64,000 nt of DNA, taken from Portibacter lacus (GTDB lineage: Bacteria > Bacteroidota > Bacteroidia > Chitinophagales > Saprospiraceae). Below, in pieces: positions 38,835-47,813 of the stretch. Every line of letters starts with the position of its first letter. The first letter of the stretch is position 1. The DNA lies in assembly GCF_021533215.1 (NCBI RefSeq), contig NZ_JAJNKA010000012.1:124001-188000 (forward strand), given 5' to 3'. Under the pieces are notes generated by a model, which saw nothing but the letters and a program-made list of their open reading frames with translations, made no database searches and was not told the origin of the DNA. The position numbers were made by a program, and so were the translations under genes.

Positions 38835-38850
38835 ACACTTTTAAAAGTGT
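38835..38850. promoter_or_regulatory. 16-bp perfect palindrome before the response regulator gene
   Basis: ACACTTTTAAAAGTGT is a perfect palindrome in the 109-bp gap between the phytochrome stop and the response regulator start. It could bind a dimeric regulator or form a short hairpin. No T-run follows on the minus strand. Confidence 0.4.
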
Positions 38851-38871
38851 TAGTGCTCTATACTTACTTAC

Positions 38872-41100
38872 TTACTTTCTATCTAAGAAATCCAGGGTTT
38901 TTTTATTTGTGGGAAGGGTTATGATAAATTTGCTACCATTCCCATTTTTATCAGTTATTTTGATTTCGCCCCCATGTCTTTCGACAGCTTTCTTTACAAT
39001 AGAAAGTCCTATTCCACTTCCTTCATATTCATTATCACTTACTAACCTTCTAAAAAGCTCGAAGACTTTCTCTCGATATTTGACTGGGATCCCAATCCCA
39101 TTGTCTGAATAATAAAATGTAGAATAATTATCATCCTTTTCACAATCAATTCGAATTAACGGTGATTCTCCTTTCGAGACATATTTTATACTGTTACTTA
39201 TAAGATTAGAAAAAATTTGATGCATTAATCTAGAATCGCCATAAACTTTTGGTAATTGATCAGCAATTATTAATTGTGCATGAGGAGCGCCAATTTCAAA
39301 GTCTTTCCAGATTTCAAAAATAAAATTTTTAAGATTGATCTCATGAAAAAATAGCGCGTCATTGTTTAATTTTGAAAAACTTAAAATATCCTCTATGAAT
39401 TGTTTCATTCTATCCACGCCATTGCTGATCATGCCTAAGAGTTGCAGCCCATGTTCGTCCATTTTATCTTGATAATCTTCAGCTAATATTTGAGTAAATC
39501 CTTCTATTGCTCTAAGGGGTGATTTTAGATCATGACTTACGGTATAGGTGAAACTTTCTAAACTTTTATAGGCATTATCAAGTTCTTTATTTAAGATAGT
39601 TAATTCTGTAAATTTTCTGTATAAAAGCTCTCGAATTTCGGACTTAATGAGATGTGCTAATTCAATGTCCTCATCGCTCCATGGAACAGCAGTGTTTTTA
39701 GTTTTTCCTATCCATTTTTCGAATGATTTCCGAGGTGTTAAACGACCTTTTTCTTTATCAAACGTTTTTGTTTTATTCGGATTTCCAGCCCATTTTATTT
39801 CTAATTCTTGGGCTTCCCTAAAAAATATAATGTAATCTTTAGTATTTTCTGAAAGTTGAATAACAAGAATTCCTGCCATTTTATCATCATAAATTTCCGT
39901 TGGAAGTACAGTTATACTCTTATTATAAGCTAATACATCGAAAGATTCTTTTTCATTCAACCAATTAACTAAACCATCTAATTTTTCTTGTGAAATTAAA
40001 TGATTACTTCCTTTCGATGTGTCTTGACTTTTCAAATATATTCCTTTGGCATTAATTATGTCAAGTAGATTAGGTTTATTTTCAATCAAACTATGCACTA
40101 GATTTTTGGAATCTAAAAGGTTGAATAAAATCTCTTGTTGGTTTACTGTTGCGGTTAATTTTTTTGTCCTAATTTCTTCCCTATTAAGATTTTTCAAATT
40201 ACTTGAAATGAAATTTGATAGAAATTTAAGCGAATTCCGTTTTTTGAAATCTATTAGATTTGCTTTGGTATGATGACAAGCTATTAATCCCCACAATTGA
40301 TTCTCAAGAACTATCGCAACACTAAATGATGCAGTAACACCTATATTTTTAAGATATTCTAAATGTATCGGAGAGACACCTCTAACATGGACTTTTGATA
40401 AGTTAATTCCTTGTTCTGGGGTTTCCTTATTATTATTACGAATAATTAATTGCTCTGCATTAACATCAGCGATGGTTCTAATTGATTCCTCAAAATAAAG
40501 CGCCCTAGCTTGTTCAGGAATATCGCTTGCAGGAAATTTTAATCCTAAATATGATGGCCGATGATCTGCCCTACGTTCTCTAATAACCAGACCATTAAAT
40601 TCCTGATCAAATTCATATATCATGATATGCTCATAATCAGTTATTTTATATACCTCCTCTAATACCTGATCTAGAAAAATATTTAGATCTGGGGAGTTGG
40701 AAATTGATAAGATCGAGGATTGTAGCGCCTCGTTAAATTCGTGTTCAGAGGGTTTTGCTTCAAGTTCGAATTCTAAATAGATGAGGCCACCATCTTTATG
40801 CTTAATTAACAAGTATGACTTCTTATTTAGATTAATACTTTTTGGTTTCCAAGCATTTTCACTGGTTAAATCTTGCAGTTCACTAGGACTTAGAAATTTT
40901 AGTAAAAATTGAGTTAAGGAAGTTGATTTTAATTCTTCATAAACATTTTCAGAGACATGAAACCACTTGGTCATTTCTATATCTGTGACAAGTAAAATCC
41001 CATAAGATTGAATCCTACTTATTGATCGAATAGGTTCCGCATCACAATTTTTGATGTCATATGGTTGATTATAGTAGGGTTGCTCTTGGTTACTTCGCAT
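38872..41100 (-). CDS. bphP: Bacteriophytochrome histidine kinase
   Basis: Red/far-red photoreceptor kinase of 742 residues. PAS domain first, with chromophore-binding Cys at residue 19 in KNCDAEPIRSISRIQSYG. The GAF domain carries the signature FPASDIPEQARALYFEE (about residue 188) and SPIHLEYLKNIGVTASFSVA, then LWGLIACHHTK. The PHY domain covers about 310-500. The HisKA H-box is TYTVSHDLKSPLRAIEGF (about residue 521), followed by HATPase N, G1 and G2 boxes (NLISNSIKY, SDNGIGIPVKYREKVFELF, GSGIGLSIVKKAVERHGGE). The phosphorelay partner is probably the regulator encoded next. Motif IQSYG departs from the usual IQPHG. Confidence 0.95.
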   Translation of the reverse strand: MRSNQEQPYYNQPYDIKNCDAEPIRSISRIQSYGILLVTDIEMTKWFHVSENVYEELKSTSLTQFLLKFLSPSELQDLTSENAWKPKSINLNKKSYLLIKHKDGGLIYLEFELEAKPSEHEFNEALQSSILSISNSPDLNIFLDQVLEEVYKITDYEHIMIYEFDQEFNGLVIRERRADHRPSYLGLKFPASDIPEQARALYFEESIRTIADVNAEQLIIRNNNKETPEQGINLSKVHVRGVSPIHLEYLKNIGVTASFSVAIVLENQLWGLIACHHTKANLIDFKKRNSLKFLSNFISSNLKNLNREEIRTKKLTATVNQQEILFNLLDSKNLVHSLIENKPNLLDIINAKGIYLKSQDTSKGSNHLISQEKLDGLVNWLNEKESFDVLAYNKSITVLPTEIYDDKMAGILVIQLSENTKDYIIFFREAQELEIKWAGNPNKTKTFDKEKGRLTPRKSFEKWIGKTKNTAVPWSDEDIELAHLIKSEIRELLYRKFTELTILNKELDNAYKSLESFTYTVSHDLKSPLRAIEGFTQILAEDYQDKMDEHGLQLLGMISNGVDRMKQFIEDILSFSKLNNDALFFHEINLKNFIFEIWKDFEIGAPHAQLIIADQLPKVYGDSRLMHQIFSNLISNSIKYVSKGESPLIRIDCEKDDNYSTFYYSDNGIGIPVKYREKVFELFRRLVSDNEYEGSGIGLSIVKKAVERHGGEIKITDKNGNGSKFIITLPTNKKTLDFLDRK

Positions 41101-41275
41101 TGTTTACTTATTCTTACCCTTTTAAGCGAAGGGAGTAGAGTTCGTTCTTAACAAAAGTAGTTGGAAATTCTACATTTCATAATTTATTTTCTTTTTATTT
41201 AGTTTATTTATTGAATCAATTTTATAGATTATTCTAAAGTTTACAAACATATTACCACTAGTAAGGAATGCTTCC

Positions 41276-42973
41276 TTGTCGATTTCCCCTACTTATTGTA
41301 TTTTCAATAGCAACGGTGAGGCAATCTATATTAGCGATGAACTGTATGATTTTCTGAAATTGGACAAAGCTAGTTCCTATACCATATTTGAAATAAACCC
41401 TGAATTTAGTTTCTTAAAATGGAAAGAAATACATCAAGTGAAAACTGAGGATTTTCAAATGTTAGAAACGAGCTATCTAGAAGGTGGCTTTAATGCGAAA
41501 AATTGCTTAGTTAAATATCTTAATTTTGAAAACTTTACGATCTATTATATCATTGATGATAAAGAGGTAAAGTCTAAGGAAGCAGTTACATCCTATGAAA
41601 ACAATGATATTAATTATGATCGAGACTCACCTAACCCTGTAATATACTTTTGCGAAAATGGAATAGTGGGCTTTAAAAATAGAGAGGCAGAAAAGTATAA
41701 TCCTAATTCGACGAATGTTACAGATCTTTTCTTAGAACCTGATTCTGGGCCTATTGCCGATTGCGTAAAAGGTTACCAAGACGACAAGGAGTATGTTATT
41801 AGAATGATAATGAGGACTAATGCTGGATTAAAAGAAGGTTATAGTAGGATATTTTTTATCTCAAGTAATTCTTTACAAAAGAGATTTAGACTTGAATTTC
41901 ATTTTTCTGAAAAAGGCACACATTTTGATGAACCGTTGAAAGAGGCAATGGTAGAATTAAATAGATTGGAAGAAGTTATTTCTAGCAATAAAGAAATAAT
42001 GATAGAGGATAGTATTGCTCAGTTTTCTTTAGATGATATTGTAACTCAGTCTCCTAAATATAAAGAAGTTCTAAGGCAAGTTGCCACTGTAGCAGATACG
42101 AGTTCAACTGTTTTAATTACGGGTGAAACAGGAACTGGGAAAGAAATGTTATGCAATACATTATATAAACTAAGTGATAGAGCAGAGGAGATAATTATTA
42201 AAGTTAATTGTGCCACAATTCCTGAAAATTTAATAGAAAGTATCCTTTTTGGACACGAGAAAGGTTCCTTCACAGATGCTAAAGAAACTAGAATAGGCAA
42301 ATTCGAATTAGCACATAAGGGGACGATATTTTTAGACGAAATCGGAGAAATGCCTTATGAAATGCAAGCTAAGTTATTACGTGTTTTGCAGGAAGGTGAA
42401 ATAGAAAGATTAGGCAATCCGAATCCAATTAAAGTTGATGTAAGAATCATCGCCGCAACAAACAGGAATTTGAAAAAATTAATTAAGGAAAAGAAGTTTA
42501 GAGAAGATCTTTATTATCGATTAAATGTTTTCCCCATTTTTAATTTACCTTTAAGGGAAAGAAAAGAAGACATTCCTTTATTAACAAATCATTTTATTAT
42601 AAAGGCGAACAAAAAGACAGGAAGGGAAGTAAAAAGAATTAGAGAGCAAGATATTAAGTTACTAGAACAATACGAATTTCCAGGAAATGTGCGAGAATTA
42701 GAAAATATAATAGAAAGGTCAGTAATCTCATCTTATGGAGAAGTATTGTTATTGAACACTTTTAAAGGTAGTCCCAGTAAGAAAAAGCATGCAGAATTTG
42801 AATTTCTTACGCTTGAAGAAGCTGAAAGGAATCATATAATTAAAGCTTTAAAATATACAAATGGGAAGGTTTCTGGAACTAATTCTGCTTCAGAATTATT
42901 GAAATTAAATAGTAAGACTCTTACTTCTAGAATAAAAAAGCTTAATATTAATCCTAGAAAATTTATGAACTGA
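41276..42973 (+). CDS. Sigma-54-type transcriptional activator with PAS-like N-terminus
   Basis: A 565-residue AAA+ enhancer-binding protein. The N-terminal ~250 residues (starting PTYCIFNSNGEAIYISDELY) look PAS-like and carry no receiver domain. The AAA+ domain has Walker A ITGETGTGKEMLCN (about residue 282), the sigma-54 contact loop as GSFTDA instead of GAFTGA (about residue 329), Walker B GTIFLDEIGEMPYEMQAKLL and RLNVFPIFNLPLRERKEDIP. A FIS-type helix-turn-helix (about 525-560) ends the protein. No in-frame ATG exists after the upstream stop; TTG at 41276 is the likely start. Divergent from bphP, so it may control the light cluster. Confidence 0.9.
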   Translation: MSISPTYCIFNSNGEAIYISDELYDFLKLDKASSYTIFEINPEFSFLKWKEIHQVKTEDFQMLETSYLEGGFNAKNCLVKYLNFENFTIYYIIDDKEVKSKEAVTSYENNDINYDRDSPNPVIYFCENGIVGFKNREAEKYNPNSTNVTDLFLEPDSGPIADCVKGYQDDKEYVIRMIMRTNAGLKEGYSRIFFISSNSLQKRFRLEFHFSEKGTHFDEPLKEAMVELNRLEEVISSNKEIMIEDSIAQFSLDDIVTQSPKYKEVLRQVATVADTSSTVLITGETGTGKEMLCNTLYKLSDRAEEIIIKVNCATIPENLIESILFGHEKGSFTDAKETRIGKFELAHKGTIFLDEIGEMPYEMQAKLLRVLQEGEIERLGNPNPIKVDVRIIAATNRNLKKLIKEKKFREDLYYRLNVFPIFNLPLRERKEDIPLLTNHFIIKANKKTGREVKRIREQDIKLLEQYEFPGNVRELENIIERSVISSYGEVLLLNTFKGSPSKKKHAEFEFLTLEEAERNHIIKALKYTNGKVSGTNSASELLKLNSKTLTSRIKKLNINPRKFMN

Positions 42974-42977
42974 AATT

Positions 42978-43307
42978 TTGAATAATATTAATGAAAATAT
43001 ACATGCTCCTAATGAATTGATTTCATTGTATATGAAACAAGAAAACAATCCTATTTTACTTGTATTTGATGCGGAATGGTCCAGTACATCTTCTATGACT
43101 GAAATTATAACAAAAAAAATTAGAAAGGAAGCCAAAAATATTAAGTTAGTAAAAATTGATATAGACCAAGAAGAAAATTTAGCAAGAAAATATCGGATAA
43201 AAAAGGTACCGACTTGTATGTTGCTTATCAATAATGAATTAAAATATAGATACGAGGGTCTTTTTTCTAAGTCAATGGTTTTACAAGCATTGGCTAAGAA
43301 TTCATAG
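42978..43307 (+). CDS. Thioredoxin-fold protein without active-site cysteines
   Basis: A 109-residue protein with a thioredoxin fold: strand ILLVFDAEWSSTSSMTEII where the WCxxC motif should be, then KLVKIDIDQEENLARKYRIKKVPTCMLLIN, with the cis-proline in KKVPTCMLL. The site reads WSSTS, so both redox cysteines are gone and disulfide chemistry is not expected; binding or scaffold use is more likely. It starts with TTG 4 bp after the sigma-54 activator stop, so the two genes are co-transcribed and probably linked in function. Confidence 0.8.
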   Translation: MNNINENIHAPNELISLYMKQENNPILLVFDAEWSSTSSMTEIITKKIRKEAKNIKLVKIDIDQEENLARKYRIKKVPTCMLLINNELKYRYEGLFSKSMVLQALAKNS

Positions 43308-43552
43308 CACAGATTTCTCATCCACTTCCGAGCCCTACATCGAACATCTCCAAAACGCATTTCCATTTTAATTCCTCGACGAAATTTGTTTGTAAAGGTT
43401 AAGTAGGAAAGGTCAAATATTAAAGCCAGTTTACTTTTCAATAAAAATTAATCAATAGGAATGCTATATGCAATCAAAAGATTAGGACATCTTACTAATC
43501 CAGGACGAACAAATCTAGTATAAATTCAATTAGATAAAAAAACAAAAATACA

Positions 43553-43852
43553 ATGAAAAGATGGATGACTTTTTACGCTTTACTTACTACTTTTTGTGCA
43601 ATGCTTTTATATTTCAATACCACATTATTTGCTAAATGCCTCTCATTTTTTCTAACACTCTCTTTTTTTATCTTTTTCATCTTATCGATACTTTCATATG
43701 TCAGAAAGAAAAGAAAATTGTGCAATTTGACAGTTGAGTTTAATTACCTAGATTCAACTAAGCGTGGCACTTTAGATAAATCCCAGTCAATGACTAATCC
43801 TTTAGCCAAGGAAGCCGCTATTTCTTCTCCATACAACAACTCAGAAAGATAA
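43553..43852 (+). CDS. Possible small membrane protein
   Basis: A 99-residue frame with two hydrophobic segments (MTFYALLTTFCAMLLYF and LSFFLTLSFFIFFILSILSY) followed by a basic stretch (VRKKRKL). The last third overlaps the 3' end of the convergent DJ-1/PfpI gene by 109 bp and has less protein-like composition, so either the gene ends oddly or only its first part was once coding. No family recognised. Nothing else was seen in the gap 43308-43552. Confidence 0.4.
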   Translation: MKRWMTFYALLTTFCAMLLYFNTTLFAKCLSFFLTLSFFIFFILSILSYVRKKRKLCNLTVEFNYLDSTKRGTLDKSQSMTNPLAKEAAISSPYNNSER

Positions 43853-44460
43853 AGTGCAGCTTCGAATGATTTAGCCCCTCCAGCTGATGTAATCGCTTTT
43901 CCATCATGTACAAATAAAACATCGCTAACTACATCTAATTCTGGGAACATTTTTTCGTATTCATCGATGTCTGAAGGAAAGGTTGTAGACTTAAGACCAT
44001 CTAGCAATCCAGCCTTCGCTAATACAAATGCGCCATCACAATGAGATGTTATAAATTCTGCTTTTTCGCCTACTTCTTTTACAAAATCAATCATCACCTT
44101 ATTTTCTAGATCTGAATCCAAATGATGCTCTGCACTGGGCACTACTAATATATCAATGTGGGGATAGTTTTTTAGATAGTTGAAATCGGGCAGGATGTAC
44201 ATCCCTTCGAAAGTTTTAATCGGTTGATCCGTGTCAGCAATAGTGAAAACATTCATTGCTTTTATCCCATCTCGAAACCTAGTGTGCTGGAAGATGTCAT
44301 AAGGTGCAGTCAATTCCGTATTATAAACACCGTCCATTATCAATATGCCTACATTATACCATTCATCGTTTAATTCTATGTCTGTCTTATGACTAGAAGT
44401 ACATGAATTCATTAGAATAAATACGATAGTGAGTATTTTGACATAAAATAGAGGCTTCAT
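43744..44460 (-). CDS. DJ-1/PfpI-superfamily lipoprotein
   Basis: A 238-residue protein with lipobox cysteine near residue 19 (VFILMNSCTSS). The class I glutamine-amidotransferase-like fold follows: YNVGILIMDGVYNTELTAPY, DILVVPSAEHHLD and the nucleophile-elbow Cys in EFITSHCDGAFVLAKAGLLDG, then SAGGAKSFEAALYLSELLYG. The arrangement resembles the sensor half of GlxA-type regulators, but there is no DNA-binding domain and the protein is membrane-anchored. Substrate unknown. Confidence 0.85.
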   Translation of the reverse strand: MKPLFYVKILTIVFILMNSCTSSHKTDIELNDEWYNVGILIMDGVYNTELTAPYDIFQHTRFRDGIKAMNVFTIADTDQPIKTFEGMYILPDFNYLKNYPHIDILVVPSAEHHLDSDLENKVMIDFVKEVGEKAEFITSHCDGAFVLAKAGLLDGLKSTTFPSDIDEYEKMFPELDVVSDVLFVHDGKAITSAGGAKSFEAALYLSELLYGEEIAASLAKGLVIDWDLSKVPRLVESR

Positions 44461-44610
44461 TTTTGTAGGCTTTAATTTGTTAAGCTGAATTCGTAATGTA
44501 ATTTCAAGTATTATGAATATATGTAATATTTATAATCATAGTAATTATCTTGCATGGTGAAATGATTTAACAAAGTTAATAAACCACGAATCTTTAATTA
44601 ATTTTTCAAT

Positions 44611-46755
44611 ATGTATAAACTTACTTTCTTTTTTCTATTTGCATCCTTTTTTGCTTTACAAATGAATGGTCAGAAAGCCATAACACTTGAGGATTTATGG
44701 TCTTCCGGTGAATATTACGAGGCGAATATTCCAGGATTTAATTTTTTAAAAGACGGAGAGCACTACACAAGACTTGAATCGAACAAGATCAATAAGTATG
44801 ATTTTTCTAGCGGTGAGTTCGTAGAAACGATATTCGAAAATGATGAAAGACTTTCAGGATATGAATTCTCAGTTTCGGAAAATTTGATTATTTATAAGGT
44901 CAATGTTGAAAGCATCTACAGAAGGTCAAGCAAAGCTGATTATTATATCTATAATCGCAAAACAAAGCAGATCAGTAGAGTGCATCCAGAATCGAAAATA
45001 GGTTATGCTACGGTTTCTCCGGATGAAACACATGTAGCCTATACTTTAGATAATAACTTATTCGTAAAAAAAATCGGAAGTAAAACAGCAATTCAGATTA
45101 CGCAAGACGGTAAGTGGAATGAGATAATTAATGGTTCCGCGGACTGGGTTTATGAAGAAGAATTCAGTATGTCTCAGGCGTTCGATTGGTCGCCAGATAG
45201 TAAAAAAATTGGCTTTCTTAAGTTTGATGAAAAGGAAGTGAAGGAATTCACTATTCAGAAAGATGTTGCAGACCTTTACCCAACTTATGAAACATTCAAA
45301 TATCCCAAAGTCGGAGAAAAAAATGCCTTTGTTAGTGCTCATATCTATAACATTGACCTAAAAAAAACTACAAAGGTTCAAGTGGGTGACGAAGGAGAAT
45401 ACTATCTTCCTAGATTCAAGTGGTTGCCTTCTAGCGAGCAAATGATCGTATTCAAGATCAATAGACTTCAGAATCACTTAGAATTATTAGCAGCTGATCC
45501 ACAGACTGGAAAAGCATCTGTTCTGCTAGCGGAAAAAAACAAGTATTATATCAGAATTCATGATGACTTAACTTTCCTGAAGAATGGAAAAGAATTTATA
45601 TGGTCCAGTGAGAAAAATGGATATTCCCAGTTATTTATTTATGATTTAAAAGGAAAGGAGAAAGTTAATCTCACGCCGGGAGAATATGATGTATCTAGAT
45701 TTTATGGTGTAGATGAGCATCGAAAAGAAGTTTACTACCAAGCCGCGAAAAAGAATCCATTAGAAAGTGAGGTGTATGCAGTGAGTTTGGATGGAAAGAA
45801 AAGCCGCTTAATCGCAGGGGAGAAAGGAACAAGTTCTGTTCAATTCAGTAGCAATTTTGACCATTATGTATTGAGACATTCTACGATTAACTCCCCTACA
45901 ACAATCAGGATCTTCAATCAGGCAGGAGAAAAAGTAAGAACTTTAGAAGAGAATGAAGCATTAGTTCAGAAGATGAAAAGAACTGGCGTAGTTAATGTTG
46001 AGTTTTTTAATTTCAAAACAAGTGAGGATGTGAGCTTGAATGGCTGGATTATCAAGCCAGCAAATTTCAATCCTAAGAAAAAGTATCCAGTATTTATGAC
46101 TCTCTATGGTGGTCCTGGATCGCAGACAGTTACAGATTCATGGAAAGGCCAGAATTACTGGTGGTTCCAATTACTTGCTCAGCAAGGATATGTGGTCGCA
46201 AGTGTAGATAATCGGGGTACAGGAGCTAGAGGGGAGGAGTTTAGAAAAATGACATATCTCCAACTTGGTAAGTACGAAACGATAGATCAGATAGAAGCGG
46301 CAAAGTATTTGGGTAGTTTAGATTATACGGATGCAAAAAGAATAGGAATTTTTGGCTGGAGTTATGGAGGGTACATGTCGACTTCGTGTCTATTAAAAGG
46401 GAACGATGTTTTCAAAGCTGCGATTGCAGTTGCTCCAGTTACTTCTTGGAGATGGTACGATTCTGTTTATACAGAACGTTATATGAGGACCGAAAAGGAT
46501 AATGCGAAGGGATATCTGGATAATTCTCCTGTTTATTTTGCAGATCAACTAAAAGGAAAGTATTTAATTATTCACGGAATTGCCGATGATAATGTTCATT
46601 TTCAGCAATCTTCAGAGATGGTTAATGCGTTAATAAGGGCTAATAAGCAATTTGAAAGTTTTTATTACCCGAGCAGAAATCATGGTATCTATGGAGATAA
46701 TGCCCGATTACATCTGTACACAATGATGACAAATTTTTTATATAATAATTTATAA
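44611..46755 (+). CDS. Exported dipeptidyl-peptidase IV-type S9 peptidase
   Basis: A 714-residue exoprotease releasing N-terminal X-Pro (or X-Ala) dipeptides. Signal peptide MYKLTFFFLFASFFALQMNG. An N-terminal eight-bladed propeller (about 40-480) contains the DPP IV substrate-anchoring Glu pair in SADWVYEEEFSMS. The catalytic domain has the nucleophile in IFGWSYGGYMSTSCLLK, Asp in IIHGIADDNVHFQQ and His in YPSRNHGIYGDNA. Followed 2 bp later by a small lipoprotein gene, so the pair forms an operon. Confidence 0.95.
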   Translation: MYKLTFFFLFASFFALQMNGQKAITLEDLWSSGEYYEANIPGFNFLKDGEHYTRLESNKINKYDFSSGEFVETIFENDERLSGYEFSVSENLIIYKVNVESIYRRSSKADYYIYNRKTKQISRVHPESKIGYATVSPDETHVAYTLDNNLFVKKIGSKTAIQITQDGKWNEIINGSADWVYEEEFSMSQAFDWSPDSKKIGFLKFDEKEVKEFTIQKDVADLYPTYETFKYPKVGEKNAFVSAHIYNIDLKKTTKVQVGDEGEYYLPRFKWLPSSEQMIVFKINRLQNHLELLAADPQTGKASVLLAEKNKYYIRIHDDLTFLKNGKEFIWSSEKNGYSQLFIYDLKGKEKVNLTPGEYDVSRFYGVDEHRKEVYYQAAKKNPLESEVYAVSLDGKKSRLIAGEKGTSSVQFSSNFDHYVLRHSTINSPTTIRIFNQAGEKVRTLEENEALVQKMKRTGVVNVEFFNFKTSEDVSLNGWIIKPANFNPKKKYPVFMTLYGGPGSQTVTDSWKGQNYWWFQLLAQQGYVVASVDNRGTGARGEEFRKMTYLQLGKYETIDQIEAAKYLGSLDYTDAKRIGIFGWSYGGYMSTSCLLKGNDVFKAAIAVAPVTSWRWYDSVYTERYMRTEKDNAKGYLDNSPVYFADQLKGKYLIIHGIADDNVHFQQSSEMVNALIRANKQFESFYYPSRNHGIYGDNARLHLYTMMTNFLYNNL

Positions 46756-46757
46756 AT

Positions 46758-47252
46758 ATGATATTGAGAATAGGCCTTTTTGTTTTTTTGATGAGTCTGA
46801 TGGCTTGCGGAGAAAAAACAACAGAGGCCGAAACCCCGAAAAAAACAACCAACCAAGGTACAGAGCTTTCAGAATTAGACTGGATGCTTGGAAAGTGGAA
46901 GAGAGAAGATACAGGCGAATTAGCGCTATGGTCTAAAAAAGAAAATAGTTATTTCGGTGGCATGAAAGTCACCCTAAATAATAAAGAACAGGCGGTCATA
47001 CAAGGAGTATTAGCATTAGAAGGTAGAAAAGATGGAATCTTTTTTTCTACTAAAGAAAAGGGACAACGGAATGCTAATAGAGTGGAATATAAAATGTCTA
47101 ATACAAATTTTGATGCCCCCAAATTTACCAATCCCAACCAAAGTTATCCAAAGCACATCTCCTATATGAAAATAGGGAACGATAAGATAAAAGTGGAAGA
47201 AACAGGAGTCGGTGGTAAAGGAACTTCGTATTATTTTGTCAGAGAAATATAG
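46758..47252 (+). CDS. Small lipoprotein (DUF6265-like)
   Basis: A 164-residue protein with lipobox cysteine at about residue 17 (FLMSLMACGEKT). The mature domain opens with SELDWMLGKWKREDTGELAL and continues with KEQAVIQGVLALEGRKDGIF. The LxWMxGxW start is typical of lipocalin/FABP-like DUF6265 proteins, which form a small barrel. Co-transcribed with the DPP IV gene. Function unknown. Confidence 0.75.
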   Translation: MILRIGLFVFLMSLMACGEKTTEAETPKKTTNQGTELSELDWMLGKWKREDTGELALWSKKENSYFGGMKVTLNNKEQAVIQGVLALEGRKDGIFFSTKEKGQRNANRVEYKMSNTNFDAPKFTNPNQSYPKHISYMKIGNDKIKVEETGVGGKGTSYYFVREI

Positions 47253-47282
47253 TATTCTTCAAGAAATGCACCGTACGGAAAA

Positions 47283-47813
47283 TCAATCTCTTTTTCGATA
47301 GATAGCTTGCAGGTTTCTGCCTAGTCCATTATAGTCTAGACCGTATCCAACAACGAAAACATCTTCTATTTCGAATCCAGTTTGGTGAACTGTTATATCA
47401 TGTTGTAGCGCTGAAGGTTTGACAAGAAGACTAACGACTTCCACGGTTTTAGGTTCCTTCGCAAAGACCTTAGGAAGAAATTCATGCAAAGTGTTTCCAG
47501 TGTCTACGATATCTTCTATTAGAATCACAGTTCTGCCTCGGATGCTGTCATCCACACCGATCACTTCATTCAGCTTTCCAGTTGACTTGACGCCGTCATA
47601 AGAATAGTACTTTACAAAAGTGACTTCACAGTCTCCATCAAAAGCTCTGATGATATCTGCCATAAATACAAATGCTCCACTTAGCATGCCTAAGAAAATA
47701 GGATTTTCATCTTTATATTTCTTAGTTAATTCATAGCCTATTTCACCGATCCGATCATTAATGGCTTCTCTGTCGATAAATGCTTCAAACTCTAAATCTT
47801 GGATTTTAATCAT
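47283..47813 (-). CDS. hpt: Hypoxanthine phosphoribosyltransferase
   Basis: Purine salvage enzyme converting hypoxanthine (and guanine) with PRPP to IMP/GMP. PRPP-binding motif VILIEDIVDTGNTLHEFL (about residues 95-112), the Lys-Tyr region EVTFVKYYSYDG, and the C-terminal FVVGYGLDYNGLGRNLQAIY typical of Hpt. The length of 176 is normal. Its ATG overlaps the end of the upstream M28 peptidase gene by 4 bp. Confidence 0.96.
   Translation of the reverse strand: MIKIQDLEFEAFIDREAINDRIGEIGYELTKKYKDENPIFLGMLSGAFVFMADIIRAFDGDCEVTFVKYYSYDGVKSTGKLNEVIGVDDSIRGRTVILIEDIVDTGNTLHEFLPKVFAKEPKTVEVVSLLVKPSALQHDITVHQTGFEIEDVFVVGYGLDYNGLGRNLQAIYRKRD

Noticed and set aside
42905-43441. A 178-residue minus-strand frame opposite the end of the sigma-54 activator and the Trx-like gene
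   Set aside because: It lies antisense to two genes with clear motifs, has no recognisable domain, and low-complexity hydrophobic stretches typical of antisense reading of AT-rich DNA.
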